This document shows positions 1 through 6,086 of a stretch of DNA of 18,891 nucleotides, in pieces. This DNA comes from Oscillospiraceae bacterium (lineage in GTDB: Bacteria > Bacillota > Clostridia > Oscillospirales > Oscillospiraceae). Position numbers and translations under genes: made by a program. The stretch is from the NCBI GenBank assembly GCA_016296565.1, contig JAEDJB010000024.1, forward strand, positions 1-18,891. Reading direction: 5' to 3'. The notes below the pieces were generated by a model. The model made no database searches and had not been told where the DNA came from. It was given only the letters and a program-made list of their open reading frames with translations. The stretch's first letter is position 1. Each line of letters begins with the position of its first letter.

Positions 1-29
1 TGAAAACTTGTTTCCCGGGAGGGATTATT

Positions 30-815
30 ATGCTTCTCAACGTTCTTGCCGTGGGCGACGTGGTCTCCGACGTGGGGCTGGACTGCCTCAGCCGCCGCCT
101 GCGTTCCATAAAAAAAGAGTATGACGTGCACTTCACCGTTGTCAATGGGGAAAACGCCGCCGGCCTTGGCCTGCTGCCCCGCCACGCCGAGGAAATCTTC
201 GACGCCGGGGCCGACGTGATAACCCTGGGCAACCACACCTGGGGCAAGCGTCAGATCATCGACTACCTGGATGACAGTCCCTATATCCTCCGCCCCGCCA
301 ACTACGCCCCCGGGCTCCCCGGCCGGGGCTTTGGGATTTACGAAGGACCCCAGGGGCTGCAGATCGGTGTGGTGAGCCTCATGGGCCGCTTTGAGCTGGA
401 CTGCCACCTGTCCTCCCCCTTCCTTCTGGCCGACCAGCTTCTGAAAGAGGACCTGGCCCAAGCCGACGTGGTCCTGGTGGACTTTCACGCCGAGGCCACC
501 AGCGAGAAGGGAGCCATGGGCTGGTATCTGGACGGCCGGGTCCAGGCGGTGTGGGGCACCCACACCCATGTGCCCACCGCCGACGGCCAGGTGCTCCCCC
601 AGGGCACCGGCTTTATCACCGATCTGGGGATGACCGGTCCCGCCCAGTCCATCCTGGGGGTGACCCCGGACAACTCCATCAGCCGCTTTCTGGGGGGCCT
701 TCCCCGGCGATACGAAGCCGCCGGCGGCCCCGGAAAGGTGAACGCCGTTCTCTTCACCATTGACACCGCCTCCGGCCGCTGCACGGCAGTCACCCGGTGC
801 GACCGCTTCGACTGA
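30..815 (+). CDS. ymdB: YmdB-family metallophosphoesterase (2',3'-cyclic-nucleotide phosphodiesterase)
   Basis: 261 aa, close to the usual 260-265 aa of the family. The binuclear metal site is complete: D10 in GDVV, E41-N42 in NGEN, N68-H69 in GNHTW, H153 in DFHAE, and H178/H180 in GTHTHVP, followed by the family-typical TDLGMTG. Family knowledge: B. subtilis YmdB is a cytoplasmic phosphodiesterase active on 2',3'-cyclic nucleotides that influences biofilm and motility gene expression and is normally encoded just after RNase Y (rny). The window starts 29 nt upstream, so that partner cannot be checked; the TGA at bases 1-3 could be the stop of such a gene, which is inference. Start ATG at 30 is fixed by GGGAGGG at 17-23 with a 6-nt spacer. 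It is followed after 41 nt by the YhaO-like gene on the same strand, so the two are probably co-transcribed. Slightly unusual: the common GDVVGxPG stretch reads GDVVSDVG here. Confidence 0.93.
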   Translation: MLLNVLAVGDVVSDVGLDCLSRRLRSIKKEYDVHFTVVNGENAAGLGLLPRHAEEIFDAGADVITLGNHTWGKRQIIDYLDDSPYILRPANYAPGLPGRGFGIYEGPQGLQIGVVSLMGRFELDCHLSSPFLLADQLLKEDLAQADVVLVDFHAEATSEKGAMGWYLDGRVQAVWGTHTHVPTADGQVLPQGTGFITDLGMTGPAQSILGVTPDNSISRFLGGLPRRYEAAGGPGKVNAVLFTIDTASGRCTAVTRCDRFD

Positions 816-841
816 ACCTACCCCCCCACCCACGACCCAGC

Positions 842-850
842 AAAGGAGGG
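842..850 (+). promoter_or_regulatory. Ribosome binding site that fixes a GTG start
   Basis: AAAGGAGGG lies 6 nt before GTG at 857. The open frame runs further upstream (to 797, inside the end of ymdB), but those extra 20 residues are proline- and arginine-rich and non-family. The metallophosphoesterase core (LTFLHGADFH) begins immediately at the GTG. Confidence 0.85.
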
Positions 851-856
851 ACCCCT

Positions 857-1954
857 GTGCTTACCTTTCTCCACGGCGCCGACTTTCACCTGGACTCCCC
901 CTTCCGGGCCCTGTCCCCGGACCAGGCCGCCGAGCGGCGGCAGGAGCAGCGGCAGCTGCTCACCCGGCTGGCAGACACCGCCCGCCAAAGTCAGGCAGAC
1001 CTGATTTTCCTCTCCGGCGACCTCTTCGACGGGCAGCGGGCCCGGCCGGAGACCCTCCAGACCCTCTACCAGGTGCTGGAGGAGCTGGAGGCCGAGGTTT
1101 TTCTGGCTCCCGGCAACCACGACCCCTATTCCGCCGGCTCTCCCTACGGGAAGCTCACCTGGCCGGCCCATGTACATATCTTCACCACCCCCGCCCCCCA
1201 GCGGGTGGAGCTGCCCCGGCTGGGGGCAGTGGTCTACGGCAGCGCCTTCACCTCCCCCTACCGGATGGACAGCCCTCTGGAGGGCTTCCGGGCTGAGGAC
1301 GAGGGACTGGCCGTCTTTGGCTGCTTTCACGGGGACCTGTCCTCCCCCCACAGCCGCTACGGGCCGGTGACCACCGAGCAGATCGCCGCCTCAGGGCTGG
1401 ACTACCTGGCCCTGGGCCACATCCACGCCGCCAGCGGCCTGCGCCGGGCAGGCAACGCCTATTACGCCTGGCCCGGCTGTCCCGAGGGCCGGGGTTTTGA
1501 CGAAACCGGCGACAAGGGAATCTATCTGGGCAAGTGGGACCAGGGACAGGTGTCCCTGGAGTTTCTCCCCCTGGCCCGCCGCCGGTACCTGACCCCTGAC
1601 CTGGACATCACCGGCCGGGACCCCTATGAGGCCCTTCAGACCCTGATGGCCCAGGCCAATCCCCAGGACATTCTGCGCATTTCCCTGGTGGGCGAGCGGG
1701 ACGAGGACAACGAACCCGACCTCACCCGGCTCACCGCTCTGGCCTCCACCTATTTCTACAGCGCCAGCCTTCAGGACCACACCACCCTCAGCCGGTCCCT
1801 GTGGGCCCGGGCGGAGGAGGACACCCTCACCGGCCTCTTCCTGCGGACCATGCGCCAGCGGATGGAGGCCGCCCCGGAAAAGGACAAGCCCCGCCTGGAG
1901 CGGGCGGTGCGCTTCGGCCTGGCCGCCCTGGAAGGAAGGGAGGAACCCAAATGA
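857..1954 (+). CDS. yhaO: SbcD/Mre11-like DNA exonuclease, YhaO type
   Basis: 365 aa from the GTG start. Calcineurin-like phosphoesterase motifs are in order: D9-x-H11 (GADFH), GDLFD at 54-58, GNHD at 86-89, a central HGD, and GHIH at 187-190, all needed for a two-metal active site. The C-terminal third (roughly 240-365) is the capping and ATPase-contact region of Mre11/SbcD-like proteins. Family knowledge: YhaO-type proteins are annotated as DNA-repair exonucleases and pair with a large SMC-like ATPase (YhaN), as SbcD pairs with SbcC. The next gene is exactly such an ATPase, and the stop overlaps its start by 4 nt (ATGA), so the products are translationally coupled and probably form a complex. 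Cytoplasmic, no signal peptide. I chose YhaO over SbcD from the partner's short length and its membrane segments; substrate and polarity cannot be read from the sequence. Confidence 0.88.
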   Translation: MLTFLHGADFHLDSPFRALSPDQAAERRQEQRQLLTRLADTARQSQADLIFLSGDLFDGQRARPETLQTLYQVLEELEAEVFLAPGNHDPYSAGSPYGKLTWPAHVHIFTTPAPQRVELPRLGAVVYGSAFTSPYRMDSPLEGFRAEDEGLAVFGCFHGDLSSPHSRYGPVTTEQIAASGLDYLALGHIHAASGLRRAGNAYYAWPGCPEGRGFDETGDKGIYLGKWDQGQVSLEFLPLARRRYLTPDLDITGRDPYEALQTLMAQANPQDILRISLVGERDEDNEPDLTRLTALASTYFYSASLQDHTTLSRSLWARAEEDTLTGLFLRTMRQRMEAAPEKDKPRLERAVRFGLAALEGREEPK

Positions 1955-3834
1955 AACTGCGCAAGCTCACCGCCACCTTTGGTTGCCTGGAAGGGGCCAC
2001 TTTGGAGTTTGGCCCCGGCCTCACCCTTCTGGAAGCCCCCAACGGCAGCGGCAAATCCACCTGGTGCGCCTTCCTGCGCACCATGCTCTACGGCCTGGAC
2101 ACCCGCCAGCGGGACAAAAAGGGTTCCCCAGCCGACAAAAACCGCTACCGCCCCTGGAGCGGCTCCCCCATGGAGGGGCTTATGGTCTGCGAGCACCAGG
2201 GGCGGGTGCTGGAAATCCGCCGCACTTCCGGCAGCGGAGTCCCCATGGGGGACTTCTCCGCCGTCTGGCAGGACACCGGCCTGCCCGTCCCCGGCCTCAC
2301 CGGAGAGAATCTGGGAGAGACCCTCACCGGGGTCAGCCGGGAGGTCTTTGACCGCTCGGTCTATCTCCGCCAGACAAACCTTGCCGTGAGCCAGAGCCAG
2401 GAGTTGGAACGACGCATTGCCGCCCTGGTCTCCTCCGGGGAGGAGGACGTGTCCTGGTCCGAGGCCGACCAGCGGCTGCGGACCTGGCAGCACCGCCGCC
2501 GGTTCCACAAGTCCGGCCAGCTGCCCCAGCTGGAGGAGGAGGCCGGAACGCTCCGGGCACAGCTGGAGAACACCGCCCAGCTTCGCCGGGAGCTGGGCCA
2601 GCTGCAGGACCGGGCCGCTGCTCTCCGCCGCCAGAAGGAGCACTGGGACAGCCGCCTGTCCGTGGAGACGGACAAATATCAGACCATCAGCCAGCAGCGC
2701 TACGCCCAGGCCGCCGCAGAGCTGGACGCCGCGGAGCTGCGGGTCCAGACCCTCCAGTCCCAGCTGGACAGCGACCAGCTCCGGCAGGACGCGGAGGACA
2801 TCCAGGACGACATGCAGGAGGCCCGGGAGGAGATGCGCAGCCGCAGGAGGCTTATGATTGGCTTCGTGGTGGTGATCCTCCTGCTGACCCTTGCGGCAGC
2901 GGCCGTCTATGTGATCCCCTGGTATGTGGCGCCCATGGTGCCCAACTTCCCTCTGGACCTTCCCAAGCTGCCCCTGCTCATTCTGGCCATCCCGGCCGCC
3001 GTGCTGTGGGCGCTGGTCATTCTCTTTGCCATCATAAAAAGCATCTGCGACCGCCGCAGCCGCAAGGAACTGCGCCAGCTTCAGGCTCTGCTGGACCAGC
3101 TCCGGCAGGACCACACCGCCCAGGACCACGCCCTGGAGGAAGCCCTCCAGCAGCGGGACCAGGCCCAGCGGTTCTTTGACGCGGTGAGCCAGCAGGGTAC
3201 CGGTGGCCCCTACCTGCCTCCGGAGGCGGAGCTCTGCCGGGAGTCCCTCCACAAGGCTGAGCAGGAGATCGCCCTGCTCCAGGGCCAGCTGAACGCCCTG
3301 GGCGACCCGGTGCTGCTGGAAGCCCAGCTGGACTCTGTCCAGGAGAAGATCGCCGCCCTGGAGGCCGATTACGACGCCCTGGAGATTGCCCAGCAGGCTC
3401 TGAAAGAGGCGGACAGCCAGCTTCACGCCCGGCTCTCCCCCCAGCTGAGCCAGCGGGCCGGGGAATACTTCGCCCGCCTGACCCAGGGGAAGTACACCCA
3501 GGTGAACCTCACCCGGGACCTGGAAGTGACCGTCCGGGAGGGGGACAGCCTCACCGACCGCCCCCTGTCCCTTTTGAGCCAGGGCACTGCCGACCAGCTC
3601 TACCTGGCCCTCCGCCTGGCGGTGGCGGACCTGGTGCTCCCCACCCCCCAGGCCTGCCCCTTGATTCTGGACGACGCCCTCATCACCTTCGACGACGCCC
3701 ACCTGGACCAGACCCTGGACCTGCTGCTGGAGCTGTCCCGGGACCGCCAGGTGCTCTTGTTCACCTGCCAGAAGCGGGAGGCGGAGCGGCTGGCCGGACT
3801 GGACGGGGTCCATGTAATGGGCTTAGACAAGTAA
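1951..3834 (+). CDS. yhaN: SbcC/Rad50-like AAA ATPase with central membrane hairpin, YhaN type
   Basis: 627 aa. The ABC-type ATPase is split across the ends: Walker A APNGSGKST at 29-37, signature LSQGT at 542-546, Walker B LILDD at 571-575 followed by a D-loop-like FDD (580-582), then a switch strand VLLFTC. Long Gln/Glu/Leu-rich coiled coils fill roughly 150-300 and 365-500. Two hydrophobic helices (about 302-322 and 340-363) sit at the exact middle, where Rad50/SbcC carry the CxxC zinc hook; no CxxC is present. This predicts a protein anchored in the membrane by its coiled-coil apex with both ATPase ends in the cytoplasm. From memory, B. subtilis YhaN is also annotated with central membrane segments, so this may be a family trait. 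Odd: the first Gly of Walker A is Ala29. It is shorter than B. subtilis YhaN (over 900 aa). ATG at 1951 overlaps the nuclease stop, so the longer upstream frame is rejected. Confidence 0.9.
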   Translation: MKLRKLTATFGCLEGATLEFGPGLTLLEAPNGSGKSTWCAFLRTMLYGLDTRQRDKKGSPADKNRYRPWSGSPMEGLMVCEHQGRVLEIRRTSGSGVPMGDFSAVWQDTGLPVPGLTGENLGETLTGVSREVFDRSVYLRQTNLAVSQSQELERRIAALVSSGEEDVSWSEADQRLRTWQHRRRFHKSGQLPQLEEEAGTLRAQLENTAQLRRELGQLQDRAAALRRQKEHWDSRLSVETDKYQTISQQRYAQAAAELDAAELRVQTLQSQLDSDQLRQDAEDIQDDMQEAREEMRSRRRLMIGFVVVILLLTLAAAAVYVIPWYVAPMVPNFPLDLPKLPLLILAIPAAVLWALVILFAIIKSICDRRSRKELRQLQALLDQLRQDHTAQDHALEEALQQRDQAQRFFDAVSQQGTGGPYLPPEAELCRESLHKAEQEIALLQGQLNALGDPVLLEAQLDSVQEKIAALEADYDALEIAQQALKEADSQLHARLSPQLSQRAGEYFARLTQGKYTQVNLTRDLEVTVREGDSLTDRPLSLLSQGTADQLYLALRLAVADLVLPTPQACPLILDDALITFDDAHLDQTLDLLLELSRDRQVLLFTCQKREAERLAGLDGVHVMGLDK

Positions 3835-3837
3835 CGG

Positions 3838-3866
3838 TTGCCAATCCCCCCAAAGGGGAGTATAAT
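3838..3866 (+). promoter_or_regulatory. Sigma-A promoter for lepB-rqcP
   Basis: -35 TTGCCA at 3838-3843 (5 of 6 to consensus), 17-nt spacer, -10 TATAAT at 3861-3866 (6 of 6). It begins 3 nt after the stop of the YhaN-like gene, with predicted start of transcription near 3873. The spacer holds a C-run/G-run inverted repeat (CCCC-AAA-GGGG). Just downstream is a small inverted repeat, ATACC-CT-GGTAT (3875-3886), which could be a 5' hairpin or a binding site. This is the best promoter match in the window. Confidence 0.75.
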
Positions 3867-3919
3867 AACCACTGATACCCTGGTATTTGAAACCCCACGA
3901 CCCAAAGGAGGTCCCGTAT

Positions 3920-4540
3920 ATGTCCGAACCCAACATCCCACAGGAGGGCTTTCCCCCGGAGGAACAGAAGCCATCGGAGGGAGAATCCCCCAAGAAGGAA
4001 AAGCAGAGCTTCTCCGCCGACTGCTACGGCTGGCTCCAGGCCCTGACCGTTGCCCTGCTGATCCTCATTGTGGTCTTTACCTTCTTCTTCCGCATCATCG
4101 GGGTGGACGGCTCCTCCATGGTCCCCACCCTCACTGACGGCGACATGCTGCTGCTCCAGTGCATCGCCTACGAGCCGCAGCAGGGAGACGTGGTGGTCCT
4201 CCACAAGGATTTTTCCGAATTCCACAGCCCCATCGTCAAGCGGGTCATCGCCGTGGGCGGCCAGACGGTGGAAATCGACTACAGCACCAGCACCGTCTAT
4301 GTGGACGGGGTTCCCCTGGATGAGCCGTATTTGGGCGAGCCCATGTATGTGCCCAACAACGCCTATGAGCAGGGAACCTACTGGGAGGTGCCCGAGGGGA
4401 GCATCTTCGTCATGGGCGACAACCGGAACGCCTCCGCCGACAGCCGCCACTCGGAGCTTGGCGTGGTGGACACCCGGTACGTTCTGGGCAAGGCCCTGTG
4501 CATCCTCCTCCCCTTCCAGCACATCGGCGCCATTCACTGA
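3920..4540 (+). CDS. lepB: Signal peptidase I
   Basis: 206 aa. It removes signal peptides from exported preproteins at the outer face of the membrane. A charged, proline-rich cytoplasmic N-terminus (1-37) is followed by one membrane helix (about 38-60) and then the S26 peptidase domain. The catalytic Ser66 lies in GSSMVPT and the general-base Lys107 in VKRVIAVGG; box E (GDNRNASADSRH) is intact near the C-terminus. Single-pass N-terminal anchoring and the Ser/Lys dyad fit the Gram-positive SipS/LepB type. A TTG codon at 3887 would add 11 residues, but ATG at 3920 is preceded by AAAGGAGG (3904-3911) and is preferred. It has its own strong promoter upstream and is followed 16 nt later by rqcP. 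Confidence 0.95.
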   Translation: MSEPNIPQEGFPPEEQKPSEGESPKKEKQSFSADCYGWLQALTVALLILIVVFTFFFRIIGVDGSSMVPTLTDGDMLLLQCIAYEPQQGDVVVLHKDFSEFHSPIVKRVIAVGGQTVEIDYSTSTVYVDGVPLDEPYLGEPMYVPNNAYEQGTYWEVPEGSIFVMGDNRNASADSRHSELGVVDTRYVLGKALCILLPFQHIGAIH

Positions 4541-4556
4541 TTGTAAGGAGAGTTTT

Positions 4557-4796
4557 ATGCGACTGGACAAATGGCTGAAGGTCTCCCGCCTTATTAAGCG
4601 CCGCACCGTGGCCAACGAGGCCTGCGACAACGAGCGCATCTCCGTCAACGGCCGGGTGGTGAAGGCCTCCTACGACGTAAAGGTGGGCGACAAGCTGGAG
4701 ATCCGCTTCGGCGCGCGCACCGTCTCCGTGGAGGTCCTTTCCGTCACCGAGCAGAAGGGCAAGGAGAACGCCGCGTTTATGTACAAAGAGATCTGA
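4557..4796 (+). CDS. rqcP: RqcP, S4-domain ribosome-associated quality-control factor (YabO/HslR family)
   Basis: 79 aa, essentially a single S4 RNA-binding domain: MRLDKWLKVSRLIKRR at the start, then the ISVNGRVVKASYDVKVGD core typical of RqcP/HslR. Family knowledge: RqcP works with RqcH on stalled 50S subunits, holding peptidyl-tRNA while alanine tails are added. Start ATG at 4557 has AAGGAG at 4545-4550 with a 6-nt spacer; the longer open frame through lepB is out of frame with the real gene and is not coding. It is co-directional with lepB. In many clostridia, as I recall, this gene follows mazG-hup in the division and sporulation cluster; here that cluster lacks it and it sits behind lepB instead. 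Confidence 0.92.
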   Translation: MRLDKWLKVSRLIKRRTVANEACDNERISVNGRVVKASYDVKVGDKLEIRFGARTVSVEVLSVTEQKGKENAAFMYKEI

Positions 4797-4946
4797 TACT
4801 AGCTCTTGATAAAAAGCTTGCAAAGCTTTTTATAGCGCAAAGCGCGTCAAGAACTGCATGAGACGGCGCAGCGTGCGTCAGCACGATGTGAGTGTGCGCA
4901 GCACACGGGATTCTTGATTCAATTTTTGAATCAAGAATCAGTATTA
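4794..4946. repeat. Array of five short palindromes bounded by imperfect terminal inverted repeats
   Basis: Five consecutive hairpins: AAAAAGCTT-GCA-AAGCTTTTT (4811-4831); GCGC-AAA-GCGC (4835-4845); CGTGC-GTCA-GCACG (4872-4885); GTGTGC-GCA-GCACAC (4892-4906); and a perfect 14-bp stem GATTCTTGATTCAA with its complement (4909-4922/4926-4939, loop TTT). The outer 17 nt on each side (4794-4810 and 4930-4946) are inverted repeats matching at 13 of 17 positions; the left one starts at the rqcP stop codon. The right outer repeat shares bases with the last hairpin, so two folds compete. None of these stems is followed by a T run, so they are not ordinary terminators. There is no open reading frame of note. 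It could be a non-autonomous mobile or REP-like element, or a structured 3' RNA. Confidence 0.7.
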
Positions 4947-4950
4947 AAAA

Positions 4951-4992
4951 AAGAAACGCCCGACAGATTGTCAAAATCATCGGGCGTTTCTT
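4951..4992. terminator. Intrinsic terminator, apparently bidirectional
   Basis: A perfect 13-bp stem, AAGAAACGCCCGA (4951-4963) with its complement (4980-4992), and a 16-nt loop. On the plus strand it would end lepB-rqcP, with only a short TTTC-type tail. On the minus strand the stem is followed by an uninterrupted T run (complement of the A run at 4946-4952), so it is a stronger terminator for transcripts from the minus-strand gene at 5567-5983 that read through antisense to the GNAT gene. Confidence 0.75.
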
Positions 4993-5028
4993 CGTGCACG
5001 AAAAAACAGATAAAGGCAGCGAGGGAAC

Positions 5029-5555
5029 ATGATGGTTAGAAAAGCAACGATACAGGATATTGATGCCGTTGAAAAGCTATACGACGACGTCCACACGGCA
5101 GAGGAAGCCGGTACCCAGACCATCGGATGGATCCGGGGGTGTACCCCGTGCGCGCCACAGCGGAAGCGGCCCTTGCAAGAGACGACCTGTTTGTATTGGA
5201 AGACGCCGGCAAAGTATGCGGGGCCGGTATTATCAACAAAATGCAGGTAGATTCCTACAGCAGCGGCAAATGGAACCATGACGCAGCAGATGATCAGGTG
5301 TGCGTGCTGCACACCCTTGTGATTTCTCCCCATCGTGCGGGCAGAGGGTATGGAAGCGCCTTTGTGGAATACTATGAAACCTATGCAAAGGACATGGGCT
5401 GCGTGGAGCTCAGGCTGGACACCAACGCCAGAAACACCGCGGCGCGGGCCATGTACAAAAAGCACGGATACACCGAAATCGGGATCGTTCCCACCCAGTT
5501 CAATGGAATTCCAGGGGTCAACCTGGTGCTCCTTGAAAAATATCTGGGAACGTGA
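5029..5555 (+). pseudogene. GNAT-family N-acetyltransferase, frameshifted
   Basis: The first part reads in the frame of ATG 5029 (MMVRKATIQDIDAVEKLYDD... to TIGWIRG). At a run of five G (5135-5139) that frame leaves the family and soon ends. The remainder continues in another frame as GVYPVRATAEAALARDD through to the stop at 5555. Joined across one missing base, the protein is about 175 aa with normal GNAT features: the acetyl-CoA pyrophosphate-binding segment HRAGRGYG, then RLDTNARNTAARAMYKKHGY and a C-terminal VNLVLLEKYL. A sixth G would restore the whole frame. GAGGGA precedes the start. Either a genuine pseudogene, a sequencing or assembly error in the homopolymer, or, less likely, phase variation. 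Substrate unknown. It has no terminator of its own and converges with the next gene 11 nt away. Base composition is lower in GC than the neighbours. Confidence 0.85.
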
Positions 5556-5566
5556 ACTCTGATCGG

Positions 5567-5983
5567 TTATTCCGCGGAATACGCTTCTTCCATTGTTTTC
5601 AGATACTCAAAGCATAGTCCGCCGTCACAGCGGTAAAAGAAGGGGTCCTTGCGAATGGTGTCATCGCTGTTGAGAAGGAACAAAGGAATCACATCCTTAT
5701 CGTTCTCATCAAGATAACTGACCTGGAAACCATACCCCATATACCCAAGAGACACCCCATCCCGCTTCATGGGATGGCTTTGAATATTCTCAACGATATA
5801 TTGGATATCCTCCGGATTGTCAATGGTAAACCCTACTCCTGTATTCCCATCAAAGACGCTAATATGGTCAACCTGAGACGGGGATATATTTTCCCCAAAG
5901 GTCTTTGGAGTAAGGTAAAATCCTGCCGCAGCGACAAGCGCAAGAAGGATCACAGCCGCAGGGATCAGCGCTTTTTTCTTCAT
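5567..5983 (-). CDS. Small membrane-anchored or exported protein of unknown function
   Basis: 138 aa. I do not recognise it securely; it faintly recalls small DUF proteins such as DUF5301, which is memory only. The N-terminus is Lys-rich (MKKK) followed by one hydrophobic helix (about 5-27), giving a signal anchor or a secretion signal; there is no lipobox Cys, so it is not an obvious lipoprotein. The rest is soluble and acidic/aromatic, with segments such as DHISVFDGNTG, SLGYMGYGFQVSY and a late Cys pair (CDGGLC) that could form a disulfide outside the cell. ATG at 5983 has GGAGG 8 nt upstream; GTG at 5992 overlaps that site and is rejected. Its nearest neighbour is the convergent broken GNAT gene. 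The likely minus-strand terminator is at 4951-4992. No convincing promoter was seen in 5984-6046. Confidence 0.7.
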   Translation of the reverse strand: MKKKALIPAAVILLALVAAAGFYLTPKTFGENISPSQVDHISVFDGNTGVGFTIDNPEDIQYIVENIQSHPMKRDGVSLGYMGYGFQVSYLDENDKDVIPLFLLNSDDTIRKDPFFYRCDGGLCFEYLKTMEEAYSAE

Positions 5984-6046
5984 TGATATCACCTCCGCAC
6001 ATTCAGTCTAGCAAAAATTTGTGAACAGTTCTGCCATCTCCACAAA

Positions 6047-6082
6047 AAACGCCCGAAGAAGTTCCCACTTCTTCGGGCGTTT
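6047..6082 (-). terminator. Rho-independent terminator of the his operon
   Basis: A perfect 15-bp stem (AAACGCCCGAAGAAG at 6047-6061 pairing with 6068-6082) and a 6-nt loop, starting 4 nt after the hisIE stop. On the minus strand it is followed by a short T tract (complement of the A run at 6044-6049). Confidence 0.9.
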
Positions 6083-6086
6083 GTCA

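Noticed and set aside
1771..3813. Very long (680-codon) open frame on the minus strand opposite yhaO/yhaN
   Set aside because: It lies antisense to clearly conserved proteins, has a low-complexity Gly/Leu/Gln/Val composition typical of GC-rich shadows, and has no ribosome site or domain.
4909..4939. 14-bp hairpin as the terminator of rqcP
   Set aside because: The stem is AT-rich and has no T tract on either strand; the hairpin at 4951-4992 fits better.
5569..5580. 12-bp perfect palindrome ATTCCGCGGAAT at the stop codon of the 138-aa gene
   Set aside because: No loop, inside the coding end, no T run; probably chance.
4797..6040. CRISPR array, tRNA or integrase attachment site in the accessory gap
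   Set aside because: The palindromes differ from one another and are not spaced direct repeats; no tRNA cloverleaf or CCA end, and no integrase or transposase gene was seen.
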